NCBI GenBank assembly: GCA_023374045.1
Contig: CM041780.1
Span: 92,531,627 to 92,595,626, forward strand
Source of the DNA: Limonium bicolor
Lineage: Eukaryota > Streptophyta > Magnoliopsida > Caryophyllales > Plumbaginaceae
Length of the DNA: 64,000 nt
Reading direction: 5' to 3'
This document shows, in pieces, positions 1 to 10,900 of this stretch. How positions within the stretch are numbered: position 1 is the stretch's first letter; every line of letters begins with the position of its first letter. The position numbers and the translations under genes are program-made. The notes under the pieces were generated by a model. That model saw nothing but the letters and a program-made list of their open reading frames with translations, was not told the origin of the DNA and searched no databases.

Positions 1-1070
1 TGGCAATCAAATGAGGGCATTTCCAACACTCCACAAGGGCAAGGTGCAACCGGCTGAAATGGAGGGAATTTTTCAACGTGGGAAATTTTCCCAAAATACA
101 AGAACAACTAGAAATGAGCAAAACTTTAGCTTATAATTACCTTGAGGCATCAAGGAGGTGAATGAGAGTCAAAAACACCCTTTTAAGCTTCAAAGGCCCA
201 ACACCCATGGAAGTGAAGGTGGAGGAATCAAGGTTTTGAAGGGTGGAAAACGTAGCCCTCGCCGATACGAAACTAGCGGTACAATTTTTGTGTGATTTGG
301 TGGAGAAATGAACAAGATAGAGGAGGAAGAAGATGGGCTGTTTGCTTGCTCTTGAAATCGCCATTACAGAGGCAAAGGAAGAAGGAGCTCGGTTTGGAGG
401 GGGGGGGAAATCGTGACTGAAAGAAAAAGAGGGGGAGAGAGAGTTCTAATATTGCTTTAACTATTCACTCCCTTTACTTTAATATTTTGTCCTTTTGTGA
501 CTAAAAACTAGCTTGTTTATTTAAATAAGTGTGTGTGTATATTAAAACCGGTCCCACATTATTAGTGAGCTGGAGCGTTTTTTGTCTTTCGAATTAAACG
601 CGTTTCATCTCTCGTTTTGACACTATCACTTACCGGGTCCGTTTTCCGGAATTTTCTCGTTTATTAATTTTAATGGTTATTATACTCCCATTAATGTTTA
701 ATTATTGTTACATAATCAACTATTATTTTTACGGGGTCATTTAACTGTTTAAAATCACGTTTTCGGATTTCTCGAAAAAAACGTTTTAGGACTCCGTTAG
801 CGTTTTTACGCATGGTTTGAAATCTGTTTTCTTCCGGAATTTTCCCACATGTTATTAATGTGTAATTAAGGTATAAAAATACATTTATCACTCTAACGAA
901 GGTTATGTACCCCTCAAAATAATTAAATACGCGGTTTCACGTTTTGTGACTTTTACGCATTTTCTTATTCTTTTTGGTTTTTTATTTCTTCACCAATAAT
1001 CTTAAGGACTTAATTAGCCTTAGAAAATTATTACATAGTTAATTAACATATTAAGGTTTGGGGTATTTCA
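1..1070 (-). mobile_element. LTR of a gypsy-like retrotransposon, 5' end inward
   Basis: Read on the minus strand from 1,070, the sequence begins TGAAATACCCCAAACCTT, nearly the same first bases as the plus-strand LTR starting at 7,913, and then diverges. Both share a later word, AGGCTAATTAAGTCCTTA. Further in is a CT-rich transcribed-leader-like stretch (about 430 down to 150 on the minus strand), again like the other LTR at 8,700-9,200. The far end lies outside the window. The 75-codon minus-strand reading frame here (137-364) is not a recognisable protein. The element abuts the viral sequence directly at 1,070/1,071. Confidence 0.6.
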
Positions 1071-1126
1071 ATAAAAACGAGTAAAAACACAAAAGCAACA
1101 CCATCGTCTTCCTCAAGAAGAACACC

Positions 1127-1796
1127 ATGGCACCCTCTCAACCAAAGCCACCAAAATGGCAACGAGCTTTTGGAAAGCTCAAATTCAAGATTCAAAAGAG
1201 CAACCCCAACAACACGTTGCTCCACAAGATTCTGAAATACCATATCTCCACAAAACTCACACAAATTCCCTTAGAATTCCAATTTCTCCAGACGCTCCCA
1301 GAAATGGCTCGCAGTGGCAACTACGGGACCAACAACAACCAGTCCAGAAAGCATATCAACATCCTCCATACGACGGTCGCCAAGGTCAAACGCTCCTTTG
1401 CGTTCAGCCCTATGACCATCGTTTCTACTCCATAGACCGTCCAATATATCAGAAGCTCCATATGTGGGTTCCTCTAAGGCACCTACAAGATAGTCTCCTT
1501 GTCGCCGCCGGCAGGGAACCTCCAGATTTCACCATTCGCAATCAAGAAATAAAAAGATTTGTGAATATCGCACTTCCACATACTATATCACTAGAGTGAT
1601 CCATTCTCAGAACTACCCTGTACAACAGACTACGAGTGGCACCATCGCAACTCGAAGTCGAACTCGGGGTGGAAGAATTAGTCTACAATATACATTACGG
1701 ACTCAAAATATCAACAACGGACCTGTTCGAGCACTTCGACAGCCCAGAATTTCCAGAAGATCTGAACTTCAACCAGAATCCGTACGACAGCAGTAG
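1127..1796 (+). pseudogene. Viral accessory ORF remnant (ORF2-like)
   Basis: Overlapping open frames run from an ATG at 1,127 or 1,156 to a stop near 1,599, and a third continues from 1,596 to 1,796. The encoded peptide is basic and rich in Gln, Pro and Asn and matches no domain I recognise. It lies upstream of the viral promoter here. In the circular viral genome that places it after the polymerase, where some caulimovirid groups carry a second ORF of unknown function. At least two frame breaks are needed to link the pieces. The assignment rests on position only. Confidence 0.45.
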
Positions 1797-2051
1797 ACGA
1801 TGACCAGGCCTGTAGAAAATCGGATCAATAATTCACAAGGAGTAACAATCATGCAAGGAATCTCAATCATGAAGGCTTTTGTTGCTTTTGTAAAGCACTT
1901 TACATAAATTATTAGGTTTTCTTTTTCAAAAGGCAGCATTATTGCCAACATAATAATTTACTTTTCCAAAGCAAATAATGAAAGCAAATAGTGCTTCCAT
2001 TATTAGAGCAAATAGTTCCTCAAATTATAACATACAAGGCCCATCCTCGCC

Positions 2052-2059
2052 TATATAAG
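2052..2059 (+). promoter_or_regulatory. Pararetroviral TATA box
   Basis: TATATAAG in the context CGCCTATATAAGGGGACT is a strong plant TATA element. It lies about 330 bases upstream of the primer-binding site and is followed by a CT/A-rich leader, the arrangement expected of the caulimovirid pregenomic-RNA promoter. A transcription start would be expected near 2,085, but this cannot be proved from sequence. Confidence 0.65.
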
Positions 2060-2384
2060 GGGACTTAAGGGCAACGAGTCAGGCAGAGGTTTTTCAAGTC
2101 TCAGAAACTTGAAACTAGAAAGAAAACTCTGACCTCTCTCTTCAAGGATTCAATTCTTTGTATCCATCTTCTATCTCAATATCAATATCAAGATTAACTC
2201 CTAAGTGAGTTCAAGATTCAATATCTTTTATTCTGTTTATGTTCTATTTTAATTTCAAGTTATTATTTCCATATCTGCACATTCAATTTAAGTATTTCAA
2301 TATTTGTTCTTCAATATCTGTTAATTACTTTCTTTAATGTTATTTTCGATTCTCTTTAATATCTTCACCGATCCTGCTCCCTTC

Positions 2385-2397
2385 TGGTATCAGAGCC
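2385..2397 (+). promoter_or_regulatory. Viral primer-binding site (initiator Met-tRNA)
   Basis: TGGTATCAGAGCC is complementary to the 3' end of plant initiator methionine tRNA and is the standard minus-strand primer site of Caulimoviridae (also used by many LTR retrotransposons). It lies in the leader between the TATA box and the movement protein, the diagnostic position for a pararetrovirus. Confidence 0.85.
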
Positions 2398-2917
2398 AAT
2401 ACGGTTCGTACCGGTGAAAGCTATCAAATTAGGGTGAAAATTAATTAAGCGTTGGTCAGACCCTGGTAACGTTGGTCAACGGCGGAAGGAGCGTAAGACC
2501 GTGGTCCCGTTTTGGTTGGTCCCGTTTAATTAATCTATCCTTGATTAGCATAGTCTAACCTGTTATGCACCAATAATGCTTCGAGACTTCGAAGTTGGCT
2601 AGATCGATCAAGATCTAGGAGAGAATCCATAGTAACATCACAAGAAAGTATTCAACCAGTGATTATTCAAACTGGACAATACCTTCTCAAGATGTTCAAT
2701 AAATATACCAAATGGGTCCTCTTGATTTCAAGATAGCCATGTCTGTCAAGACTCATGAGGAAACATTGAGTATTCAACAACAATATCAAACAATACCTCT
2801 TCTTTCAGGATCTTCAATATTTCGATATTTGCAGCAAGGGTATAGATATGCCCACTATGGAATGATTCAAGTATTGTAAAACCATTATTCAGACAAGGTA
2901 TAGATGCTCCAATATTC
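2398..2917 (+). other. Viral leader, no ORF of note
   Basis: About 520 bases lie between the primer-binding site and the movement-protein ATG. They hold only short frames and AT-rich sequence, as is usual for a pregenomic RNA leader. I see no further feature. Confidence 0.5.
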
Positions 2918-3475
2918 ATGGCGCTTCGAGACAAACGTCTTAAACGCTACAAATCCTCTCTTTTAGCCATGATTCAGACTAACGTCTGTAATGGCCCAAT
3001 ATTCTTCAATTGCTGTCCCAATTTCTCAGTGGATCTCTCAGATCCTCTGATTCAAGATTCCTTAGTTCTTGATGTTCATCTTCAAGGAGATGAATTTGAA
3101 GAACTCTCCAAAAATTTTGCCATTATCTTTCGAGTCTATTATAGACTCATGTCTTCTCAATTAAATCCAAGACTCAACAGGTCTCTAATCCCTCTTCGAG
3201 ATGAGACCCTCCTTTTACAAATCGATGCCGAAAGGCCAACAGTTTTTGTCCCTCGACGTTTGCGCTGGGATGAAATTACCATACCAGATCATTTTCAAAT
3301 TGCCATTCCACAAGTTCCAAGAAACATCTCCCGTACTACGGTAGATGATATAATCGAACAAAACGATGGAACTATCCTCCTTCGCTTCAGTTCTTTTAGA
3401 GAACGACCAAGTTCTTCTTCCAATAAAGCTTCATGGATGCAAGGTATTCCTTTTCGGAGTACCTTCTACACCTAG
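2918..3475 (+). pseudogene. Viral movement protein, 30K superfamily
   Basis: The frame opens with ATG at 2,918 and runs for 185 codons. It contains a hydrophobic GPIFFNCCPNF stretch with downstream DLSDP (about residues 27-44) and, about 20 residues later, an amphipathic LSKNFAIIFRVYYR segment. These are characteristic of the 30K-type cell-to-cell movement domain at the N-terminus of caulimovirid polyproteins. The protein would modify plasmodesmata. The frame breaks near 3,400, where the overlapping frame 3,366-4,040 takes over, so the polyprotein is no longer continuous. Confidence 0.8.
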
Positions 3476-4040
3476 AAGCCAACCACCATCACAACCAGAA
3501 ATAACAGTTGGTTTTCAAGCACCCATACCAACATACGTCCCAGAGGACAATGAATCAATCAACACCGAAGATCTTATGGGTAATATTAACATTATCCATA
3601 ACACGGATTTTGAGCTCAGAGAGGAATATATCTCTGAACGAGAATCAGAACCAGAATACGAACCACAAAGGAAATGTTTCGCCGATTTATCTCCAGACTG
3701 TCAACAAAATCTCAGGCAATATTGGCGTAAAGATTGTCACCGGTTACGCTGTAACATGACAATTTATGATTGGTTGCCTTCGTATACTTCCGTTCAACTT
3801 TCTCAACCAGATCCCTTTGAAATCCCTTCAATTAATGTCCAAACAAGTCTACACAAGAAATGGACATTAGAAGCCAGCGATGAGACAATAAGCTCAATTC
3901 ATCCTCCATTCAACACCATCAAACTAGCCAGAGATGTTATAGCTACGCCTCTCAAGAAAGGAAGCAACACTAATGCTCCGGTGGTAGCTAGTGATCTCCA
4001 AAAGTCCATCAGCAACAAAACTGGACTAATCAAACCTTAG
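3366..4040 (+). pseudogene. Viral polyprotein linker between MP and CP
   Basis: This 224-codon open frame continues the polyprotein after a one-base register change. The first ~25 residues overlap the movement-protein frame, and the rest is acidic (a Glu-rich run around residues 75-95) with no recognised domain. Such low-conservation linkers between movement and coat domains are usual in this family. It ends at 4,038-4,040. Confidence 0.55.
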
Positions 4041-4596
4041 CCACAATAGCTTCTCAATTAGATCGCGTCTCCATAAGCCTCCACTCAGCGGGAAAACAGG
4101 TCAGATTTCCTTCTGACATTTCCCAGCCTCATTTTCAACCATCTATTACCGATTTCGTACATCCAGAAACTGATTTGCTTTCACGCATATCAGAAACCTT
4201 ACAACTATACCTTCTTCTTCTTCCGTAAACAATAATCAACCTCCAACCAGCGGTAATGGTGTCAATACCCTTGACACATGTCAGTGCCAGTCAAGTGATG
4301 ATGATTCATCCACATCATCCTTACAACTATCCCATATTGAAAATCAATTTACTGATCCAGAACCAAATGCAATCTCCAGAATCACTACCAGAAATCTAAG
4401 ACGTTCTTTCAAACGGAGCAAACCCATGGATTCTTACTTCCATACCACCAAAAATTATTATCCTCGTCCTACCCCTCCAAATATCCAATATGAAGAACGC
4501 TCTAAATTTGCTTCGGCTCAATATGACGGTGCTTCTGTCTATGAATGGAACATAGATGGAAAATCATAATACGAAATTCTGAATACCCTACAAGAA
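4041..4596 (+). other. Broken viral coding sequence upstream of coat region
   Basis: No long open frame remains here, but the composition continues that of the flanking viral coding sequence and short frames contain coat-protein-like basic segments (around 4,380-4,560). It is best read as frame-shifted polyprotein between the linker and the coat domain. Confidence 0.5.
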
Positions 4597-5538
4597 ATGG
4601 GCATGGCAAAGAATGCTTACAAAATGCGAAAGGTATCAGAAAAGCACGCTGTCGTTACCATTGTTTCAGGGTTTACAAGCCAATTAAGGCAATGGTGGGA
4701 TCATGCCCTTACCCTCGACAATAAACAAGAAATCCTGAATCATCAAGTTGAAGTCTTTGACGGAGAAGACAGATCTTCCATGCAAGATGACGCATGTGAT
4801 TTCTTGATTATCACAATAAGTCTCCACTTCGTTGGAAATCCAAGAGAAGAATTGAATTCCAATAAGAATATTCTCACCAATCTTCGATGTCCAATATTAT
4901 CTGACTACAGATGGTATAAGGACATGTACCTTACTCAAGTTCTACAACGCGAAGATTGTATGGCTAAATTCTGGAAGGAACGATTCGTTTCCGGATTGCC
5001 TACATTGTTCGCACAACGAATCATCACTAAACTTCAAGAAGAAGTTGGTCAAGAGACCATCCCTTGGGAAACAATAGCCTATGGTCAACTTTTGCCTTTG
5101 TCAAAAAAGAGGCCCTGAACTTATGTCAGGATCTCAAAATCCAGTCCAAATATGGCAATGAAAAGGCCCAAGCTCGACGAGAAATGGGTTCTTTCTGCAA
5201 GATGTTTGGAATTGAGAAAATTACTCCTCCTCCATCCAAGAAACAGATAGTCCACAAACGTTTCTCTCTCCAGATCCAAACAACCTTATCGATCCAAACC
5301 ACAATACCATAAGCCCTATAAACCTTATCGTTCAAAGTATAGGTCAAATCCTAAACCTAAAAGATTTGCCTCCAAGAATATGACTCAGATCACATGTTGG
5401 AAATGTGGTCGGAAGGGTCACAAGGCAGATCAATGTCGTGTTAAGCAGAAGATCAATGAGATCTTTGTAGACGACAAGGATCTACAAGAAAAGCTCTCCA
5501 AACTTCTGCTACAAGAAATCCTAGTTCTCCAGACATGA
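4597..5538 (+). pseudogene. Viral coat protein with CCHC zinc knuckle
   Basis: A 173-codon frame (4,597-5,118) is followed, after frame breaks, by a basic stretch and a zinc knuckle at 5,395-5,436 reading C-W-K-C-x4-H-x4-C, the C-x2-C-x4-H-x4-C pattern of pararetroviral and retroviral nucleocapsids that binds RNA. Downstream is an acidic EIFVDDKDLQEKLSKLL-like tail ending in TGA at 5,536-5,538. The Trp pair in RQWWDHA near residue 40 of the first frame is typical of caulimovirid capsid domains. The protein would package the pregenomic RNA. It is interrupted by several frame changes and is not translatable as one unit. Confidence 0.75.
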
Positions 5539-5717
5539 GAATTACATTCACCAGATAGATCAAGATACTTCAAGTTCCAGTTATGAATCTACAGATGATT
5601 CTCCGGATCTATCAATGTCATAACCAATGACATAGATTCAGCAGAACTTCTGTATGAACTCATAAACAAGATTTCAATCCAGATGAGAAAAGGCAATATC
5701 TACAGCAATTAGCCAAA

Positions 5718-6026
5718 TTGCTTGCTTCGCAGGATTCCAAGAAAGTTCTCCCTGAACCATTTAGTATCTCCAAAACTCTCGACAAATACCCAATAGCATC
5801 AAGCAGTAATCTGTTTGGCAAGGTTCCAACTCAGGAATTACAAAAGGATATTAAGATTCTCAAGCAAGAGATTCAGGCGCTCAAAGCCGAACTCCATCAG
5901 ATCAAATTTGATGGATTAGGTGTGCAAGCTCGAATTTCTATCTTAGAAAAGGCAAAAGCTACTACATTAAAAGATACACTGAGGATCCTTCTCCAGAGCA
6001 TGAATTGCCATCCAACCTGGGTGTAA
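5718..6026 (+). pseudogene. Viral coiled-coil segment before protease
   Basis: The frame encodes an Ile/Leu-heptad region (residues ~45-85) with strong coiled-coil character, interleaved Lys/Glu and no Gly or Pro in the main helix. Coiled coils between coat and protease domains occur in caulimovirid polyproteins and in virion-associated proteins, where they help assembly. It overlaps the protease frame by about 20 bases in a different register. The function is inferred from position and composition only. Confidence 0.5.
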
Positions 6027-6694
6027 TATCCTTACCATCCCAAGCCCATCATCCAGAAACCCAGACCATAAATATCATTGAAAGATTTCGCTTCCAAAAA
6101 TGGTATTCCAACATCACGCTAGTAGTTGAAGGTACTAACTTCAAGATAACAATGGTTGCTCTTATTGATTCAGGAGCAGACAGAAACTGTATCCGAGAAG
6201 GAATAGTTCCTCACCAGTATTGTTCTCCTACTCGGGAACGATTAGTAGGAGCAGGGAATGATCCACTCAAAATCATAGCCAAAACCTCCAAACTTTCTGT
6301 CCAAAACAAGAATCTCCTTGTTAAACTACAATTTGTAGTTATCAAGAACATTAGCCAAGATAGTATCCTTGGTTCTCCTTTTATTATCCAGTTGTACCCC
6401 TTCTTTGTTGATCATAAGGGATTACACGTCAAGATCAATAGAGAAAAATATTCTTTTCTCTTTACCGAACCCATAATCCAAAAAGAACTTAATGTTCTTC
6501 AATCCAATACTCTTTACCAGCAGATCAATTCCATTTCCAGAAAGGAAAGCCAGCTTCAGATTTCCAAGAACCAACTCGCTCATGTTCGAACAGCTGAGCG
6601 ACTCCAAGATCCCAGGATTCAAAAGGATGTTTCTCAAATGGAGAAAAACCTTTGGAGATGTTTGCGCAGATCTACCCAATGCATTTTGGAGTAG
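6005..6694 (+). pseudogene. Viral aspartic protease
   Basis: This 229-codon frame contains the catalytic triad region ALIDSGADRNCI, with D-S-G-A at 6,167-6,178, and a second conserved segment, DSILGSPFI, around residue 120. That is the layout of a retropepsin-like A3-type protease of plant pararetroviruses. It would process the polyprotein. The catalytic Asp is intact although the reading frame is lost before the RT domain at about 6,690. Confidence 0.8.
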
Positions 6695-7912
6695 AAAGCG
6701 CCATATAGTTCATCTTCCTTATGAAAAGGATTTTGATGAACGCAATATTCCAACTAAGGCTCGCCCTATTCAAATGAATAGCGAGCATCTAGAGATCTGC
6801 AAGAAAGAGATTCAGACTCTTTTGGATAAAGGTTTGATTCGGCCATCAAAATCACCATGGAGTTGTAGTGCATTCTACGTCATGAATGCTGCAGAGAAGG
6901 AGCGTGGAGTTCCACGACTCGTCATCAACTACAACCATTAAACAAGGTTCTTCAATGGATTAGATACCCAATCCCAAACAAAAGAGATCTTCTAGGCCGC
7001 CTTTACAAGGCCAAGATCTTCTCCAAATTCGACATGAAGTCTGGATTCTGGCAAAATCAGATTTCAGAATCAGATCGTTACAAGACTGCATTTGTAGTCC
7101 CGTTTGGTCATTACGAATGGAACGTCATGCCATTCGGTCTCAAAAATGCTCCATCAGAATTTCAAAATGTCATGAATGATATTCTCACACCTTATTCAAC
7201 TTTCATCATTGTTTACATCGATGATGTCTTAGTCTTTCAGATTCCATAGAACAACACTTCAAGCATCTCAAGACATTCATTCGGTCATCAAGACTAATGG
7301 TCTAGTTGTTTCCAAACCCAAGATGAAGTTGTTCCAGGTCAATATACGGTTCCTTGGACACAACATCTTTCAAAACACCAATACTCCCATCCAAAGAAGC
7401 TTGGAATTTGTTTCCAAATTTCCAGACTAAATCAAGGAAAAGAATCAATTGCAAAGATTTTTAGGATGTCTTAATTATCTTTCAGATTTCTTTCCAAAAC
7501 TTCGTCAACATTGCAAGCTCTTTATTCCAGATTACAAACGAATCCTTCACCATGGACTCCAGAGCACACTAAAGTCGTGCAATCCCTAAAACAATATACC
7601 TATTCATTACCATGCCTTACCATTCCACATCCTCAAGCCTTTCTGATAGTCGAGACTGACGCATCCAATATTGGCTATGGAGGAATTCTAAAAAAAAGAC
7701 CACAAGGTCTTACATAAGAGCAGTTGGTACGATTCCACTCCGGCATATGGATCGGTCCACAGCTCAATTACTCCACAATCAAGAAAGAAATTCTTTCAAT
7801 CGTACTCTGTATCTCAAATTTCAAGATGATTTATACAACAAATCCTTTTTTCTACGTATTGATTGTAAATCAGCAAAAGACGTTTTACAAAAGGATGTTA
7901 AACCTTATTTTT
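6695..7912 (+). pseudogene. Viral reverse transcriptase and truncated RNase H
   Basis: RT motifs appear in order: a template-grip LLDKGLIRPSKSPW segment near 6,820-6,860, FSKFDMKSGFWQ near 7,020-7,050, the MPFGLKNAPSEFQ segment near 7,130-7,165, and the catalytic Y-I-D-D at 7,214-7,225. RNase H follows, with ETDASN near 7,650, the Glu-bearing NYSTIKKE helix near 7,770 and LRIDCKSA near 7,855, so all three catalytic acidic residues can still be seen in scattered frames. The polymerase would copy pregenomic RNA to DNA. It has at least four frame breaks and ends abruptly where the downstream LTR begins. Confidence 0.85.
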
Positions 7913-10900
7913 TGAAATACCCCAAACCTTGATATGTGGTTTAAATATTAAACTATGGTATGTAGAGGCTAAAAAGTGCCTTAGAAACATTAGTGAACAA
8001 TTTAAACCATAGTAAAATGCAATAAAACACTAAGACACAGCTTGAGCAAAAACATGCTCTAAGCTTGGAGTGAACTTGGTTAGGACCCAAAGAGCCTACC
8101 AAGACTTAATAATATTCAATTATGATTTAATAAGGCTAATTAAGTCCTTAGGGAACTTTGGTAGACAGTTAAACCAAACAAAACACAAGAAAACACCTTA
8201 AAGTCAATTTAAGCAAATACTTGCTCTAGACTTGGTGTAACCTTGTATAATACCTAAAGGTCATTCTTAGACCTTATAAACATGCTAATGAACATGTTAA
8301 ATCAATTACTAAAGAAAACCAAGCTTGAAAACAAGTTAAAACACAAAAAGTGCTTTAAGGAGGCTTAAAGCACGTTTTTGAAAAAATTGTCTTGTAAATG
8401 AGTTTTGAGTGGCTAAATGTCCATCATTACTCTTTAATTAACATGTGTACTATATAGTATCACATTTGGAAGTCTATATCAATGGGAAATCAAAAAGTTC
8501 ACATCTATGTGCCTTGTTTTAGTGAATAGTAACTTTAATAAGCTAGTTTGTAACATATGTTATTATAAGTAAGTTAATTGGTCAACAAAGACCAAAACAC
8601 CCCTAGACTACTAATGGGGGCCGGTTTTTATGAGGTGAGTCATCACCTTGTAAGTTAACAAAACAAATAACAAATACTAAAGCAACTTACTATTTGCTTT
8701 ATTACATAATATCTTCCAAAAGTAGAACCTATCTTCATTCTCTCTCATTTCCCTTCTTTTCACACGGTCTCCAACCTCTCTTCTCCCTTTCCTTCGGTGA
8801 TGCTACAGCTCAAGCACCATCTTCAAGCTTTGATCTCTTATAACTTCTAGCTCCATGGTCCAAATTCAATTTCAAGACCACCATTCTTCTAGTTGGAGCA
8901 AGCTCTACACTTCTATCTTTTCAAATCTTCAAAAGCCTCATTTCGGTGCCAAGGAGATTCGCCATTGATGGAGCTTGAGCTCACCTTTTCACATGTTATT
9001 GTTCTCCTTTGCTTCAAGGTAAGGAAACTCAAGAAAATGATGTTTCCTCCATGTTTTGTGTTGTCCGAAAATTCACCTCACAATGGTGTTTTTACCTTGC
9101 TTGTTTTAGCTTCATTTGAATCTTCCAAGGGCTAGGAGGAGTCCTCTCTTGATACTCATTCAAGCTCTCTTTCCATTCAAAGGTAAAACAATTACCTTAA
9201 TATGTTAAGATAATATATGTAACTAGGGTTTGCAATGAGATGAAGCATAATGCTTGAATACTCATTCTATTATTTGTACAATGTTTAGAAGTTGACAAGC
9301 AACCAAAAGCCTTGCCAATTTAGTCAAGGAAACAAGAAAGAAGTTTGTGGGCAAAAGAGGTAAATGTGCTAACCTAATATGGTTTAAAGTCTTAGGAGAA
9401 ATGAGCTTATATTGCTTATGAAAATGATTTAAGGAGACAAGGGAAAATGACTTAGAAGAATGCTCTCAAGGGCTTAGTAAAAGGCATATGTATTGTTGAG
9501 TGTATTTGCAGGTCAAAGGCAAATACAATGTGGGAATTTAGTGTTTATGATTTATGCATCTTAAGGGCTAAGAGCCATGTTATTTAAGGGCCTAAGTGCC
9601 AAGCAATTAAGTTTATGCACTATATTGTGATGTAGTGTAAATTGGGTGAAGTTATGTGTGTGAGAATACTCTTGATGGATTTAGGGTGTTCTTGAATGAA
9701 ATAAGGTAAAACCTAAGTGTTTGGATGTGAGTATATACAAGAGAAGCTATGGAAAAATTTGGAGAATGTGTAAGAAGTTCTAAGTGATTTAAACAAGTTT
9801 TGGTGAACTAGGAAGTGTTAAAGGTGAACAAGTGTTTTACTAGGGAAGAAAGCATGTATTAAGGTGATTTAGAGTGATACAAGGACTTTGGTATTATCTT
9901 GGAAGTTCTAGGAATTCAAAGAGTGTTTTTGGGATGTAATAAAGTCTTGGAGAAGTTTGTTTAAGGTTTAGGAATGTTGGTGTACAAGGAAGAAATGATG
10001 TTTTAGGTAAGATGTGAAAAAGGAGATTTAGTTAGTAAGAAAAGAAGTTTGAGAGATGATGCTAAGGTGTAGAGGAAACATCTTGGTATAGTGGTCATTA
10101 TAGGTGAAATACCACTTAGAAAACCAAATGAAAAATGTACAAGTATTAAGAGATTTTGTAAGGAGTTTGTGGAATGATAAAGATAGTTTGGTGGGTGATT
10201 TAAGGAATTTAGTACATGGCTAAAGATGTGCCTGAAGTGCCCAAATGAGGTTAGGACATATTAGGATATATGAGGTGAAGTTTGGAGTTAAATGGGCAAT
10301 GGAAAATAAGGGTCTGGAGCAGACCGACCTTGCGACCGAACTTGCCAAGGTCGGTCAAGCCCAGTTTACCCTACGAGAATTGGTTTCTGGAATGGACCGA
10401 CCTTGGGGACCGGACTTGCAAGGTCGGTCGGGCTTGTATTTTGTGTACGAATTAAGTTTCTGGAATCGACCGAACGTGGGACCGGACTTGGCAAGTTCGG
10501 TCGGGCCTGAATTTTCAAGGGAAGAAACTCTGGGAATGGACCGAACATGCGACCGAACATACAAGGTCGGTCGGAGTAGAAATTTTTGACGGTAATGTGT
10601 TCTGGAATGGACCGACCTTGTGTAAGGTCGGTCGGTAAGGTCGGTCGGACCAAAACATTGTTTAAGGTTATAGAATGATGTGTAATGATGGGGATTGACT
10701 AGTAATGATGTTATAAGGTTGTTTAAGACATGTTAGGTGAGTTATAATGATAATTTAGTGGGAAAAAATGTATTAAAATGTAGAAGTAAAACAAGTTAAA
10801 AAGTGAAGTTATGTAACTAAGTTAACGGGGAAAAGTTATAAGCATTAGACTTTAAACAACATGTTACCCGATGTTAATAAAAGTACATGTAATGTTATCA

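Larger units (their letters stand above)
1071..7912 (+). mobile_element. Decayed endogenous pararetrovirus (Caulimoviridae)
   Basis: In order, this stretch holds a small accessory ORF region, a TATA promoter, a Met-tRNA primer-binding site, a 30K-type movement protein, a coat region with CCHC zinc knuckle, an aspartic protease, reverse transcriptase and RNase H. The order MP-CP-PR-RT-RH in one polyprotein-like array with no integrase is that of plant pararetroviruses. A separate ORF lying (in circular order) after the polymerase would fit florendovirus-type genomes, but that genus assignment is inference. The reading frame changes many times and there are internal stops, so this is an old non-functional copy. 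The right end cuts RNase H exactly where an LTR begins (7,913), and the left end meets another LTR at 1,070. Confidence 0.9.

Noticed and set aside
137..364. 75-codon minus-strand frame near the start
   Set aside because: It lies in the leader-like part of an LTR. The equivalent position in the related LTR (8,700-9,200) has no matching peptide.
2385..2397. Possible tRNA gene at TGGTATCAGAGCC
   Set aside because: Only the complement of a tRNA 3' end is present, with no cloverleaf. It is a primer-binding site, as is the one at 16,433.
10245..10653. Open frames on both strands over the GGTCGGTC array
   Set aside because: Repeats with few stop triplets give open frames on both strands. There is no start context and no recognisable protein.
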